Source: JAEUIE01 sp047602475 (GTDB taxonomy: Bacteria; Planctomycetota; Planctomycetia; Gemmatales; HRBIN36). Taken from it: 64,000 nucleotides of DNA. The position numbers and the translations under genes were made by a program. Location of the stretch: NCBI GenBank assembly GCA_047602475.1, contig JASGHE010000002.1, positions 1,550,001 through 1,614,000 of the forward strand. Reading direction: 5' to 3'. Below are positions 9,361 to 18,643 of the stretch, one piece after another. The notes below the pieces were generated by a model. It did no database searches, was not told where the DNA came from, and saw nothing but the letters and a program-made list of their open reading frames with translations. How positions within the stretch are numbered: position 1 is the first letter of the stretch; each line of letters starts with the position of its first letter.

Positions 9361-9383
9361 CTGGCTTCTGACTCCTGGCTTCT
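9361..9383. repeat. 23-bp repeat shared with 42171-42193
   Basis: The 23 bases here are identical to 42171-42193. The unit contains two copies of TGGCTTCT. It overlaps the stop codon of the ECF sigma factor gene (TAG on the minus strand at 9382-9384). Confidence 0.7.
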
Positions 9384-9990
9384 ACTTCACCGGTGCCGGC
9401 TGCATCGGGGGTTTTGAATTGGACTGTAGCTTCACTCGCAGCTTCTGTCGGGCACGAGTGAGCAGCGGCCCGATGCTGTTCACCGGAATGCCTAACTGGG
9501 CGCTGATCTCTTCGTAGGTGAGGCCGACCAGATAATGCAGGCGAACGACCTCGCGCACACCCTTGGGAAGTTGCGTCAGCAGATCGTGAACGTGTTCGAG
9601 CGAATCGCTGTTGTCTTCCAGGTCAGCGACTGTTTCTTGGAGCGCCTGCGAATCGAGCGGGCCGGATTTGAAGATGGCGGCGGTGCCGAACTTCCTGGCC
9701 AGGAGGTGAATGCAGTTACGACGGCAGATGATGGTCAGATAGGTCGCCAGGCTGGAACGGCCTTGGAACTGACGAAGCACGGCATAGTTGTTGGCGACGA
9801 CTTGCAGAAGGACATCAGAGGCCAAATCTTCCACGTCTTCGGGTTGCATCGTTACGCCACGCAGGTGAGCGGTGTGATGAATGATTCGGTAGATGAGGCT
9901 GAGATAAGCGTCAACGAAATCATTCCACGCACCGGGCTGATGCGTCAGGCAGCGTTGAACCAGTTGTTGATCAGTTTGCGAGAGAGGCAC
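9382..9990 (-). CDS. ECF-type RNA polymerase sigma factor
   Basis: 202 residues. Region 2 runs from DFVDAYLSLIYRIIHH to TYLTIICRRNCIHLLARK. Region 4 (LPKGVREVVRLHYLVGLTYEEISAQLGIPVNSIGPLLTRARQ, helix-turn-helix) is near residues 140-182. There is no sigma region 1 or 3, and no obvious anti-sigma gene adjoins it. It probably directs RNA polymerase to a small regulon. The Pro-rich tail (KPPMQPAPVK) is short. The gene is monocistronic in this window. Confidence 0.88.
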   Translation of the reverse strand: MPLSQTDQQLVQRCLTHQPGAWNDFVDAYLSLIYRIIHHTAHLRGVTMQPEDVEDLASDVLLQVVANNYAVLRQFQGRSSLATYLTIICRRNCIHLLARKFGTAAIFKSGPLDSQALQETVADLEDNSDSLEHVHDLLTQLPKGVREVVRLHYLVGLTYEEISAQLGIPVNSIGPLLTRARQKLRVKLQSNSKPPMQPAPVK

Positions 9991-10326
9991 TGGCCCACCC
10001 TCAAGCCGCCTGCTTTACACCCCTGTAGCAGACAACTTCGATACGAATTGCGATCCGTCGTTATATTCTACGCTGCCTTCCTGGGTGATGGAAAAGAAAT
10101 CAGTGCGCCATCATCCCGCTCTCATCGCTTCAGGTGGGGTTACGCCGAGAAGGCATGATCTGAGTTGGGGTTCATGCAGCACATGAATTAGGGGTGCAAT
10201 TCATGAGAGTCTAGCTTTGTGAAATATCTGCGCTGATGGGCGTTTAAGTTTGCATAATGGGTAAACATTTCCTAAATTATCCAATGTCTGTGCCATCCTA
10301 GCTACGCACCTTAGAGATCCATCTGT
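9991..10326. other. Divergent intergenic region, 336 bases
   Basis: It lies between the ECF sigma factor gene and the first PEP-CTERM gene and becomes AT-richer from about 10190 to 10300, where the promoter of the latter is expected. I see no gene, RNA or clear repeat. Confidence 0.5.
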
Positions 10327-11215
10327 ATGCGTAATCTACATAAGCTTTTCGCTCTAGTTCTGCTGACGGTAGCGGCTCCTGCTGTTTACTCTCAGCCCAT
10401 CTATACTTTCACGATCGACAACTTCGCCAATACCCAGAATCCGATTATTGATTCGGTTTCTGACACGGCTTCGCTTCCTCATACGGCGGCGGTGTTCTCC
10501 AGCTTTGGCCCCTTTCCTACAGCGAACACCGTAGGCGGCTTCCGAACGCTTGGCAATTTCCTCCTGGATAACTCCAGCAATCCAAATCCGCCATTTGGTT
10601 CTACAGAAGTCTCGAACAATCTGTTTCGTGTCAATAACGACAGCAATATCCGCTCCGCAGGGCAGATCATCTGGAGTGGAACGACTGTCAATCCGGCCAA
10701 TACTGAACCTGTTCCAGGGGTGCCTGGCGCTTTTGGTTTGGGGCTTAACGTGCCCGGGCAACTCAATAACCAGCTTGCTTTCAGCTTTGACTTCTCCGTA
10801 GTCAATCGTGACAATCGTAGCTGGACTTACACGGTAAGGGCCTACACCGATGCGACAAACTACTTTGAAAAGGTCTTGACCACCTCTCAGGGCGCGTAAT
10901 GGTTTCCCTCCTGCTCAGGTCGTATCCATTCTCAACACCGATTTCACCGCGGTCAACAGTCCGAGTTGGTCGAACATTGGCGCGTTGTCGTTCTCGGCCA
11001 GCTATAGCCAGGATCAAGGGCTCAGCGGTGATTTGTCGCTCGATTTCATTCGCTTCTCTTCCGTTCCCGAACCAGGCACTCTGGCCCTGTTTGCGGTAAC
11101 CGGGTTCTTCGGTGTGCAGTGGTATCTTCGCCGTAAGCCGGTCAATGGCAAAAAGTCCACGGAAACTGGTGAACCGACCGAGGCTGAACCGGAAGTCGCT
11201 GGCGTTCCAGCCTAG
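10327..11215 (+). CDS. PEP-CTERM surface protein, frameshifted near 10890
   Basis: Signal peptide (LFALVLLTVAAPAVYSQ), then a beta-rich secreted domain, then a sorting tail. The first frame stops at 10899. The +1 frame continues without a gap as ARNGFPPAQVVSILNTDF and ends with VPEPGTLALFAVTGFFGVQW followed by YLRRKP. Removing one G from the GGG at 10890-10892 joins the parts into about 295 residues. PEP-CTERM tails are normally processed by an exosortase after export. Here about 20 further residues rich in Glu, Thr and Pro follow the arginines, as in the next gene. Confidence 0.8.
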
Positions 11216-11237
11216 TTCAGCATGCTGTAATTGAAAG

Positions 11238-11270
11238 AAGGCTGGCTGTTTTTCAGCCAGCCTTGTTTAT
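11238..11270 (+). terminator. Rho-independent terminator of the first PEP-CTERM gene
   Basis: AAGGCTGGCT (11238-11247) pairs with AGCCAGCCTT (11255-11264) over a T-rich loop, followed by GTTTAT. It starts 23 bases after the stop. Confidence 0.85.
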
Positions 11271-11491
11271 TGGTAATGAACTAACTTAACGCTCGGTGTA
11301 GAGGCTGGGGTAACCGGTATAATCAGTAAACTACTGTACAGTTTTAGCCATCTGGGCAATCGTTAAGAATCTTACAAGTTCTCTGGTTTTTCATTTCCTC
11401 CCAGACCCCCTGACTGTTATTATTAGCCCTAATGATTCCTGCGATTGCAGGAGAATTCATCTTTGATTTGACATCGTGGAGACGGTGGACT

Positions 11492-14400
11492 ATGCCCTGT
11501 TCATGGCGATTGATTCGTCCCATTTTTATTCTCACGTTGATCTTGCTTGGCGTCCAAACGGCCTACGCGCAAACCAACTACACTTGGACTAACTTGGGCA
11601 GTGATTGGGGAACAGGTTCTAACTGGTCACCCAGTAGTGCGCCGAACCATATTCTTGATGCTTTTGCTATCTTCCCCACGCCCGACTCCTTTGATCCCAA
11701 TCTGAATGCGGGTTCCTTTTCTGTCAGGGGTATTTCGTTCGACAATACCTCAACGGGCTATGCTCTATCAGGTTCTACAGGTGTCCTCTCCATTGGTGAT
11801 CTGGGTATCACCTGGACTGGTGGAAACACTACTGCGATCACTTCGAATGTTCGTCTGCTGGCCAATCAGACTTGGGCCATGGGAAGCACCGCAGTTACTG
11901 TAAACACTGGCACGCTTTCGGGGTCTTATCAATTGACCAAGACTGGAGCCGGGACACTAACTCTTGATAGTATCACCAACACGTTTGCAGGGTCGTTGAA
12001 TGTGCAAAGTGGAGCAGTGGTAGCAGGTGGCGGAGGCGGCTCAAGCAATATGGTCTTGCGAAGCGTTCCGGTCAATTTAGCTGCCGGAACATCGCTGACT
12101 TCAGCTGGAGCAACACCAGCCATGAAGATTGGGCAGTTGACAGGTTCAGGATCGTTGAATATCGGATCCAGCATATTGAGTGTTTATAGCAGTTCCTCAG
12201 CCACTAGCATCTTTTCTGGCACTGTTGCTACGGGCGTATTTAACCTTAACGGTCGTGGAAATCAACAATTGACTGGGGATACAACTGCAATCTCTGGAGC
12301 CATATCCGTTCAAAACCAGGCTACACTAACGCTTAGCGGTGGAGGAAACGCTACCAGTGGAGTTCTAGGGGCAGTGCAACTCTGCGCTTCGTGGCGGTTC
12401 GTTCATCATGGATAACCAGGATGCCAGTGGAGGAAATACTACAGCTTCGGGAAGATTATCCAGTACTGCCACAGTCAATCTAGGCGGTGGGAGCACACTG
12501 AGAATGATTGGGAATGAAACCAACGGAACTATTCTAGGCGTTGGGGCCTTATCATTAGCAGCAGGCGCACAGACTATTCAAGTAGATTACCTCGGTGGCA
12601 TTGGTGGAACTGAACTTGGATTTAATAATGGCGGTAGTAATTTCAGCTTACGTGGTGCTACTGGAATGACAGTAAATTTTGTTGGCACCGGCGGAACATT
12701 AGGAAGTGCAGGAGCAAATCCACGCATCATTTTCACTGGTGCTGGCGTACCTTTTACAGGCACTGGAGGCTTGTTGTCCAATACTTTAGGTGGGACAACA
12801 GTTGGCTGGGCAACGGTCAACACAACAAGTTGGGCTACAGTAACTGGAAACGCGATAACCGCACTTGCACCCACAATTACCAGCGGAACCAATGTTGGTA
12901 TTCAAGCTGGTACCTCAGCATCGATTACACTCTTTAACCCAACTGTAGATCAAACCTTAACGGCCAACGCGGCTGCTGCAGCATTTAGGTTAGCGCCAAA
13001 CGGTTCAACAACTTTGAGTTTGGGCACTAGTGCAATTACTACCGCTGCTTTCATGTACAGTGGAAGTGGCGGGTTTACCATTGCTGGCACAGGGGCTGCG
13101 AGCGTATTTGGGACCTTAAACGCTACACGCTATCTTTACGTAACGGATCCAACAGGCGTTCTGACTTTGGGCAAGGTCAATCCATCTGATACTACCACGG
13201 TCAACCTTGCTGCTAGTCAAAACCCTTTGTCGAAGTCGGGGCCAGGTACGCTTTACTTAAATGGCAACACCAATCAGGTACTATTTACTTCGGTCCAGAA
13301 TATCAACATCATTCAAGGTGCTTTACGTGTAACGTCGTCTTCTATCGGCGGCTTTGCTTCTAACAACAGCCCATTTACCACATTCAACTTGCGAGGTGGT
13401 GTTCTTGAACTGGATGGAGGCGGTTCAGTCTCTGCCGTTAGTTTTGTACGTTTTAACGGGGCAGGTACTTCTGCTGGAGGTGCTGTAAATTTTGATGGTG
13501 GGACAGGAGCAACTGGCCGAGGCGATGGTGGTTTTTCAGCAATCAACGCTCCTGCCGGAGTCAATATCACGATAGTCGATACTGTTGCAGGTGCCACCCC
13601 TGCAGTTCTTCAATGGAATTCGACCAGTGGTGCGACCACCTTCTTTAACAATGGTTACGCTTTCACCCTTGGCTCTGCCAATTCCAACAGCCTTGTGAAC
13701 TTTACCAACAATATTCAGCTTGATAATGGATCGCCTTCGACGAGCTATCAAGCACGAGAAGTTCGAGTTGCTCAAGGCCAATCAGGCTCGAGTGCAAGGC
13801 TCTCTGGCGTTCTTAGTGGCACCTCCTCCACAGATCTCGTCAAAACCGGTGCCGGTACCCTCGAACTCACCGGAAGCAATACCTACGCCGGTAACACCCT
13901 GGTGACAGCGGGTACTCTGCGGGTGAATAACATCAGCGGCAGCGGTACCGGCACTGGCAATGTCGTGGTCTCTTCCGGAGCGACTCTGGGTGGCACTGGC
14001 ACCATCAGTGGTGATGTCTATGTGAATGGCGGTACGATAGCCCCGGGTAACTCCCCCGGCAGGCTGACCGTCAACGGGACTGTTAATTTTTCCTCTTCCT
14101 CTACTTTCAACGTCGAAATCAACGGCGGAACCACGGCTGGCACCGATTACGACCAACTCCGCGTTGGAGCCGGTGGTTCGCTCAACTTGAATGGAGCAAC
14201 ACTGACCGCCACGCTCGGGTTCACCCCAGTGGGCACCGAAAAAATCTTTATCACTGACGATCTCTTTGCAGGTAACCTCACTGGTACGTTCAACGGCTAT
14301 GCTGAAGGCTCCTCCATTACCATTGGCGCTTATACCGGCACCATCAGTTACCTGGGTGATTTTTCAACACTCAACACGTTCGGCGGCAATGACATTGTGA

Positions 14401-14576
14401 TCTTCAATCTCGGCGTTTCCATCCCTGAACCGGGCACCATCGCTCTGCTTGGTCTCACCGGGTTCTTCGGCCTACAGTGGTATCTTCGCCGCAAGCCTGC
14501 CGTTGCTAAAAAGGATGACGAGAAGGGTGACAGCGAAACGACCGAGCCTGTAGCCCCGGTTGAAGTGGTTGCCTGA
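11492..14576 (+). CDS. Autotransporter-associated beta-strand repeat protein with PEP-CTERM tail, frameshifted near 12370-12391
   Basis: About 1,028 residues. The start at 11492 gives a clean signal peptide (hydrophobic FILTLILLGVQTAYAQ) and has GGAG upstream. The body is Gly/Thr/Ser/Asn-rich beta-helix with several copies of the KTGAGTLTL...NTYAG motif that defines autotransporter-associated repeats, for example at 11935 and 13840. There is no autotransporter barrel. The end carries IPEPGTIALLGLTGFFGLQW, YLRRKP and an acidic tail of about 25 residues. The first frame stops at 12415 and the rest is read +1. Two missing bases, at the GGGG near 12367 and near 12390, would restore one frame. Probably a surface or extracellular-matrix protein. 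Confidence 0.82.
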
Positions 14577-14647
14577 TTCCGTTGATTAGAGAAAGCAGAG
14601 CCCGCGGGTTGATCCCGCCGGTTTTCGTTGATAGCTGCTTCCGTAGC

Positions 14648-15121
14648 TCATTCCAACCCAGGCCGTTGTGCCGCGCGGCCTTCTACCAGCGTGGTTGTTA
14701 AACCCTTCTGCAAGACTTTTTCCTGCTGGTTGATCACTTCCCGCTGCCAGACCATTAACGTGCGCCTGCCGCGTGAACGGATTTCCTTTTCCACCAGGGT
14801 AGTGCGGATGTGAATCGTATCGCCGATGAAGACCGGTTCGAGGAACTGCCAATCGCGTATGCCGACGAAAGCGATGGTGCGCATGGGAGGGCTGTTGAGC
14901 GACAGCCCGCTGGCGACGGCGACGACAAGCAGGCCATGGGCGATGGGTTTTCCGAACGTCGTGGTGCGGACGAACTCATGGTCCATGTGGATGGGGTTGA
15001 AATCACCGCTGATGCCGGCGAAGTTGACGAGGTCGGTCTCGGTCACGGTGCGTGCCGGGGACGACCAGGTTTGTCCTTCCTGCACATCATCCATGTACAG
15101 ATGGAAATCGCGATAGGCCAT
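14648..15121 (-). CDS. MaoC-like (R)-hydratase family protein
   Basis: 157 residues forming a single hot-dog domain. The hydratase signature is visible: FAGISGDFNPIHMDHEF followed by FGKPIAHG, with Asp and His as the usual catalytic pair. Such proteins hydrate enoyl-CoA thioesters or relatives. It is the last gene of a minus-strand run; its first 35 bases overlap the end of the DUF4392 gene, although an internal start nine codons later is possible. The substrate is unknown. Confidence 0.82.
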   Translation of the reverse strand: MAYRDFHLYMDDVQEGQTWSSPARTVTETDLVNFAGISGDFNPIHMDHEFVRTTTFGKPIAHGLLVVAVASGLSLNSPPMRTIAFVGIRDWQFLEPVFIGDTIHIRTTLVEKEIRSRGRRTLMVWQREVINQQEKVLQKGLTTTLVEGRAAQRPGLE

Positions 15122-16139
15122 GCTCTACACTCCGCCGTCGTCTTAATAGTTCCTGCATTGCTGCCATCGGCTGCCTATAAACATTCCATGTCAGTCCGTC
15201 AACGGTAAGGATATTCTCCGCCGTCACGCCATCCACCAGAGGTTCCTTCTCGAGGGTGGCTTCCCAGAGCTGGGCTTCCCGGTCAGAATCGAAGAGCTTG
15301 CTGAGCTCCTCGCACTGCTTTAGCCAGGCGGTGCCGGCAGCGAGGGCATGACGCGCCCAGTTGCTGACGCCGCTGACGATGAGCCGCTGCGTGGGAACCC
15401 GACAGGCGATCTTGCCGCCGTGCTGAATGTTCCCGGCAATCACGTCCCAGGGGAGTCGACCCATGCCGATTTCATTGCCGCCATCGGCGATGCCGATACT
15501 GGCGACATGGCTGGGCATGGTTTCAAACAGTCGATGAGCCGGGGCGGTAAATGCCGAGAGTTCCTGTCCCCGCATATTATAGGAACGATTCCAGTCGGCT
15601 GCATCTACGGTTCTGGCAAACTCGCCGAAGGGGGCAACCTGCGAACCATACTGTTGGGTGAGGCTGGCAAGCGTATGGCTGGGGCCGACCCGTTCGATGG
15701 AGATCAGATGGGTGAGATGATGGTTGCGTTCCCAGAAGGCAGATGTCCATCGTTCAAAGTCAGCAGGATTGGTCAGTGGCAGATCATCAAGGCGGACATG
15801 ATCTTCGAGGTTAGCCAGCCGCAGGGCCACTTCCAGCACCGAAGTGCAGCCCGATTCGGAGAGGATGGTAACGCCTGCCCCCATTTGATGCAGGGTTTCA
15901 GCCAGGAAGACGGCGCCGAGCGGGCCATCGGTCTCGTAACACTCGGCACGAGGGATGTAGAACCCGGTGACGATGGCGACTTCGAGCTGACGAGTCGAGG
16001 CCAGACTGTGGCAGGCTGGTTGCAGATCGGGGGCGGAGAAGCTGAATGGACTGCGACAGGGAATACGATCCAGCCCCCGACCGACCGGATCGTGATGGAT
16101 CAGGTGACGAAGCTCAGAGAAGAACTGCCAATCGTGCAT
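15087..16139 (-). CDS. DUF4392 protein, D-glutamate cyclase-like
   Basis: 350 residues. The ATG at 16139 overlaps the TAA of the pseudouridine synthase gene (TAATG), so translation is probably coupled. The family matches the C-terminal domain of D-glutamate cyclase, which converts D-glutamate to 5-oxo-D-proline. Visible family blocks are TGFYIP...ETDGPLGA near residues 57-76 and the late SIGIADGGNEIGMG. No signal peptide is seen. Enzyme activity is inferred from the family, and the operon (lnt, rluA-type, maoC) does not point to D-glutamate specifically. Confidence 0.75.
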   Translation of the reverse strand: MHDWQFFSELRHLIHHDPVGRGLDRIPCRSPFSFSAPDLQPACHSLASTRQLEVAIVTGFYIPRAECYETDGPLGAVFLAETLHQMGAGVTILSESGCTSVLEVALRLANLEDHVRLDDLPLTNPADFERWTSAFWERNHHLTHLISIERVGPSHTLASLTQQYGSQVAPFGEFARTVDAADWNRSYNMRGQELSAFTAPAHRLFETMPSHVASIGIADGGNEIGMGRLPWDVIAGNIQHGGKIACRVPTQRLIVSGVSNWARHALAAGTAWLKQCEELSKLFDSDREAQLWEATLEKEPLVDGVTAENILTVDGLTWNVYRQPMAAMQELLRRRRSVEHGLSRFPSVHG

Positions 16140-16837
16140 TAGTTCATCTCCAAACCGAGCGAGGCGTAGGGTTTCCATGATAGGGGCAGATCAGCTTTCA
16201 GTACCACCGGTTCATAACTGATCGGGTGCTGGAAAGTGAGCGAACGTGCATGCAGGGCGATGCCATCAGCGAACGACTCGGGGGAACCGTAGCGTTCGTC
16301 TCCGATGATGGGAAATCCCCGGCTGGCCAGTTGCACTCGTATCTGGTGCGTGCGTCCTGTCTTGGGGTGTACTTCCACCCACGAGTGGGCCGCATCACAG
16401 GCCCGTCGTGTGTATTCGAGCCTGGCGAGCTTGGCCCCCGGGGTGCCGAACTTCACCGTTTGTACCGTGCCGAGCATGGTATCCTTCCAGAGCCAGTTCT
16501 CCCACGTGGCGGAGGGCGGTTCGACCTTGCCGCTGACGATGGCCCAGTATTCCTTGTTCACCTGCGATTCCCGGAACTGCTCTGCGAGACGACCTGCCGC
16601 TTTACTGTTGCGGGCATAGAGGAGGACGCCGGAGACAGGGCGATCGAGTCGATGCACCACGCCAAGAAAGACATTGCCCGGTTTGTTGAACTTTTCCTTG
16701 ATGTAGGCCTTCACCTGCCGGTCGAGCGTTTCCTCGCCGCCATCGTAGCCGGTCGTGAGGTAACCAGCCGGCTTGTAGATCGCCAGGCAGTGGTTATCTT
16801 CGTAGAGGATGTTCAGCGGTGGCAGCGGCGGCTTCAT
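16139..16837 (-). CDS. RluA-family RNA pseudouridine synthase
   Basis: 232 residues from the ATG at 16837; longer upstream reading would run through palindromic repeats. The active-site block HRLDRPVSGVLL holds the catalytic Asp, and GRTHQIRVQLAS and PIIGDERYG are the later family motifs. No S4 domain is present, so it is a short RluA/RluD-type enzyme acting on rRNA or tRNA. It lies between lnt (upstream) and the DUF4392 gene (start overlaps this stop). The target site is not predictable from sequence. Confidence 0.88.
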   Translation of the reverse strand: MKPPLPPLNILYEDNHCLAIYKPAGYLTTGYDGGEETLDRQVKAYIKEKFNKPGNVFLGVVHRLDRPVSGVLLYARNSKAAGRLAEQFRESQVNKEYWAIVSGKVEPPSATWENWLWKDTMLGTVQTVKFGTPGAKLARLEYTRRACDAAHSWVEVHPKTGRTHQIRVQLASRGFPIIGDERYGSPESFADGIALHARSLTFQHPISYEPVVLKADLPLSWKPYASLGLEMN

Positions 16838-16846
16838 GATGGTAGA

Positions 16847-16962
16847 CCTCACGCTCCGCGTGAGGGAGCAGGGTTGTAGTCTTATTCGAGGGTGCAGAGT
16901 CATTGCAAGTCCACCATCACGCGGAGCGTGATGTCTACCATCATTCACGCGGAGCGTGATGG
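16847..16962. repeat. Three palindromic repeats of the TCACGC(TCC/GGA)GCGTGA family
   Basis: Copies lie at 16847-16865, 16914-16933 and 16944-16962, flanked by GGTAGAC or its complement. Two related copies occur at 45164-45184 and 45239-45257. The third copy here overlaps the end of lnt: its bases encode the last residues SRSA and the TGA stop. These look like REP-type intergenic palindromes. Confidence 0.75.
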
Positions 16963-18642
16963 CAACTCTAATCTTCTGGCACGAACCACACTGACGATCC
17001 ACGCCAGGATCATCATACCCCAACATATCCAAGGTAGAACATCCCCCAGGCGGGTGTACAGGCTGATTTGGGTATAGAGCGGCACCGTGCCGACGAGCAA
17101 TCCCTCCTTACCCTTTACTTCGTGCCAGGTGGAACCGGGAGCGTTGCCGATGAAGACGCCGGGTGTGCGTTTGCCACCGGGGGGAGAGGGCAGGGCGATG
17201 ACGCGGCCCAGGCCATCGATGATGCAGGAGATGCCCATGTTCACCGCACGGACCATCGCCCGGCGGTTCTCGATGCAGCGGAACCGGGCACAGACGAGGT
17301 GCTGTTCGTGTTCTTCGGAACCTTTGAACCAGCCATCGTTACTGATGTTGACGAAGAAGCTGGGATTCTCTTGCAAGGTGAATGATCGGGCGAGGCTGGG
17401 CACAGTGTCTTCATAACAGATGAGCGTTCCCAGGCGATAGTCCTTCCAGCGCAGGGCATGGATATCGGTGCCGGGGCGGACGGTGTATTCAAACTTGTAG
17501 GGGGAGAGCCATTTCATGAAGGGCAGGGTGTCGGCCCAAGGGATGTATTCACCGAAGGGCAGGCAAACGATCTTGTCGTAGACATCCACCAGATCGCCGA
17601 CCGGGTTGATGAGCAGAGCACTGTTGGTATGCCGCATCTGGTCGCCACGGAAGTCGAAGGTGTTGAAGCCAAAGAGTAGATCAGTCCTCCATCGAGCAGG
17701 GAAGTTCTCAGCCCAATAGAGGTAGTTCTTGACCAACCCTACCAGTGAAAGTTCAGGATGGGCTGCTGCTGCGCCTGGCGGGAGTTGCCCATTCGGCAAG
17801 CGGAACCAGGTGACGGAGATGCAAGTCTCTGGGGCGATGATCAGGGCAGGATTGAATGTAGCCGCTGCATCTGCAGAATCCAAGTAAGTCTTATCGATCT
17901 TGCGCCACATCTCTGGATCGTTCTTCAAGTCTTGTTCCTGACTGCCTTGCAGGATGGCCAAGCGGGGCGACTGAGGTCGGGCGAGTTCCTGTGCATCGGC
18001 ATGAATAACGGTTGAGCCATACCAGCAGGCGAGGCCGACCAGAATGACCGCCGGCACAAGTTCTAAGCTAAGCACTTTCAGGGAGCGTTCCTTGATCAAC
18101 CGGGCGAGGGCGACATTGACCATGACCATGATGAACGACAGGCCATAGACGCCGACGAGGTCTGCTGCCTGGGTGAAGTAGACTTCCTCATGCTGCGTGT
18201 GGCCGAGGTAGTACCAGGCGTAGCCGATCCAGATCTCGGCACGGATGTATTCGAGAGCTGTCCAACTGATGGCAGCGGAGAGCATGAGTGGCAGCTTCAG
18301 CGTTTTGGTGAGCAACTTCGTGAACTGGAAGAAGAAGAACCATTGCAGCGAGATGATGAGGGCAACAACAAAATAGACAGCGTACATCGGCGTGCTGGCG
18401 AGAGCGATCCAGCGGAAGGCAGCCAGGCAAAAGATCAGACCACCGAGCCAGGCGGAGAGAAGGGGCCGATCAGACCAGCGCGTGCCTCGTTCCTCTTTGA
18501 CAAATCGTTCCAGAACGAAGACGAGTGGCACCAGGGCGACCCAGCCGAGCCAGCCGGCGTTGACGGGGAAGAAGCTGAGCCAGAGCAGCAAGCTGGATAA
18601 GAGGCACCAGACGAGGGCGGGGATACGTTGCATGAAATCCAT
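16945..18642 (-). CDS. lnt: Apolipoprotein N-acyltransferase
   Basis: 565 residues. Inner-membrane enzyme that adds the third acyl chain to lipoproteins. The N-terminal part has about six membrane spans (from VWCLLSSLLLWLSFFP on). The periplasmic nitrilase-like domain shows IAPETCISV (Glu), YDKIVCLPFGEYIP (Lys) and LICYEDTVP (Cys), the E-K-C triad. A last span (WGMMILAWIVSVV) ends the protein. Start 18642 is one base after the moeA stop; a second ATG three codons on is possible. The final residues and stop come from a palindromic repeat. Confidence 0.9.
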   Translation of the reverse strand: MDFMQRIPALVWCLLSSLLLWLSFFPVNAGWLGWVALVPLVFVLERFVKEERGTRWSDRPLLSAWLGGLIFCLAAFRWIALASTPMYAVYFVVALIISLQWFFFFQFTKLLTKTLKLPLMLSAAISWTALEYIRAEIWIGYAWYYLGHTQHEEVYFTQAADLVGVYGLSFIMVMVNVALARLIKERSLKVLSLELVPAVILVGLACWYGSTVIHADAQELARPQSPRLAILQGSQEQDLKNDPEMWRKIDKTYLDSADAAATFNPALIIAPETCISVTWFRLPNGQLPPGAAAAHPELSLVGLVKNYLYWAENFPARWRTDLLFGFNTFDFRGDQMRHTNSALLINPVGDLVDVYDKIVCLPFGEYIPWADTLPFMKWLSPYKFEYTVRPGTDIHALRWKDYRLGTLICYEDTVPSLARSFTLQENPSFFVNISNDGWFKGSEEHEQHLVCARFRCIENRRAMVRAVNMGISCIIDGLGRVIALPSPPGGKRTPGVFIGNAPGSTWHEVKGKEGLLVGTVPLYTQISLYTRLGDVLPWICWGMMILAWIVSVVRARRLELPSRSA

Positions 18643-18643
18643 C

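Noticed and set aside
15348..16142. A 264-residue plus-strand open frame opposite the DUF4392 gene
   Set aside because: Antisense shadow; the minus-strand protein has the family motifs.
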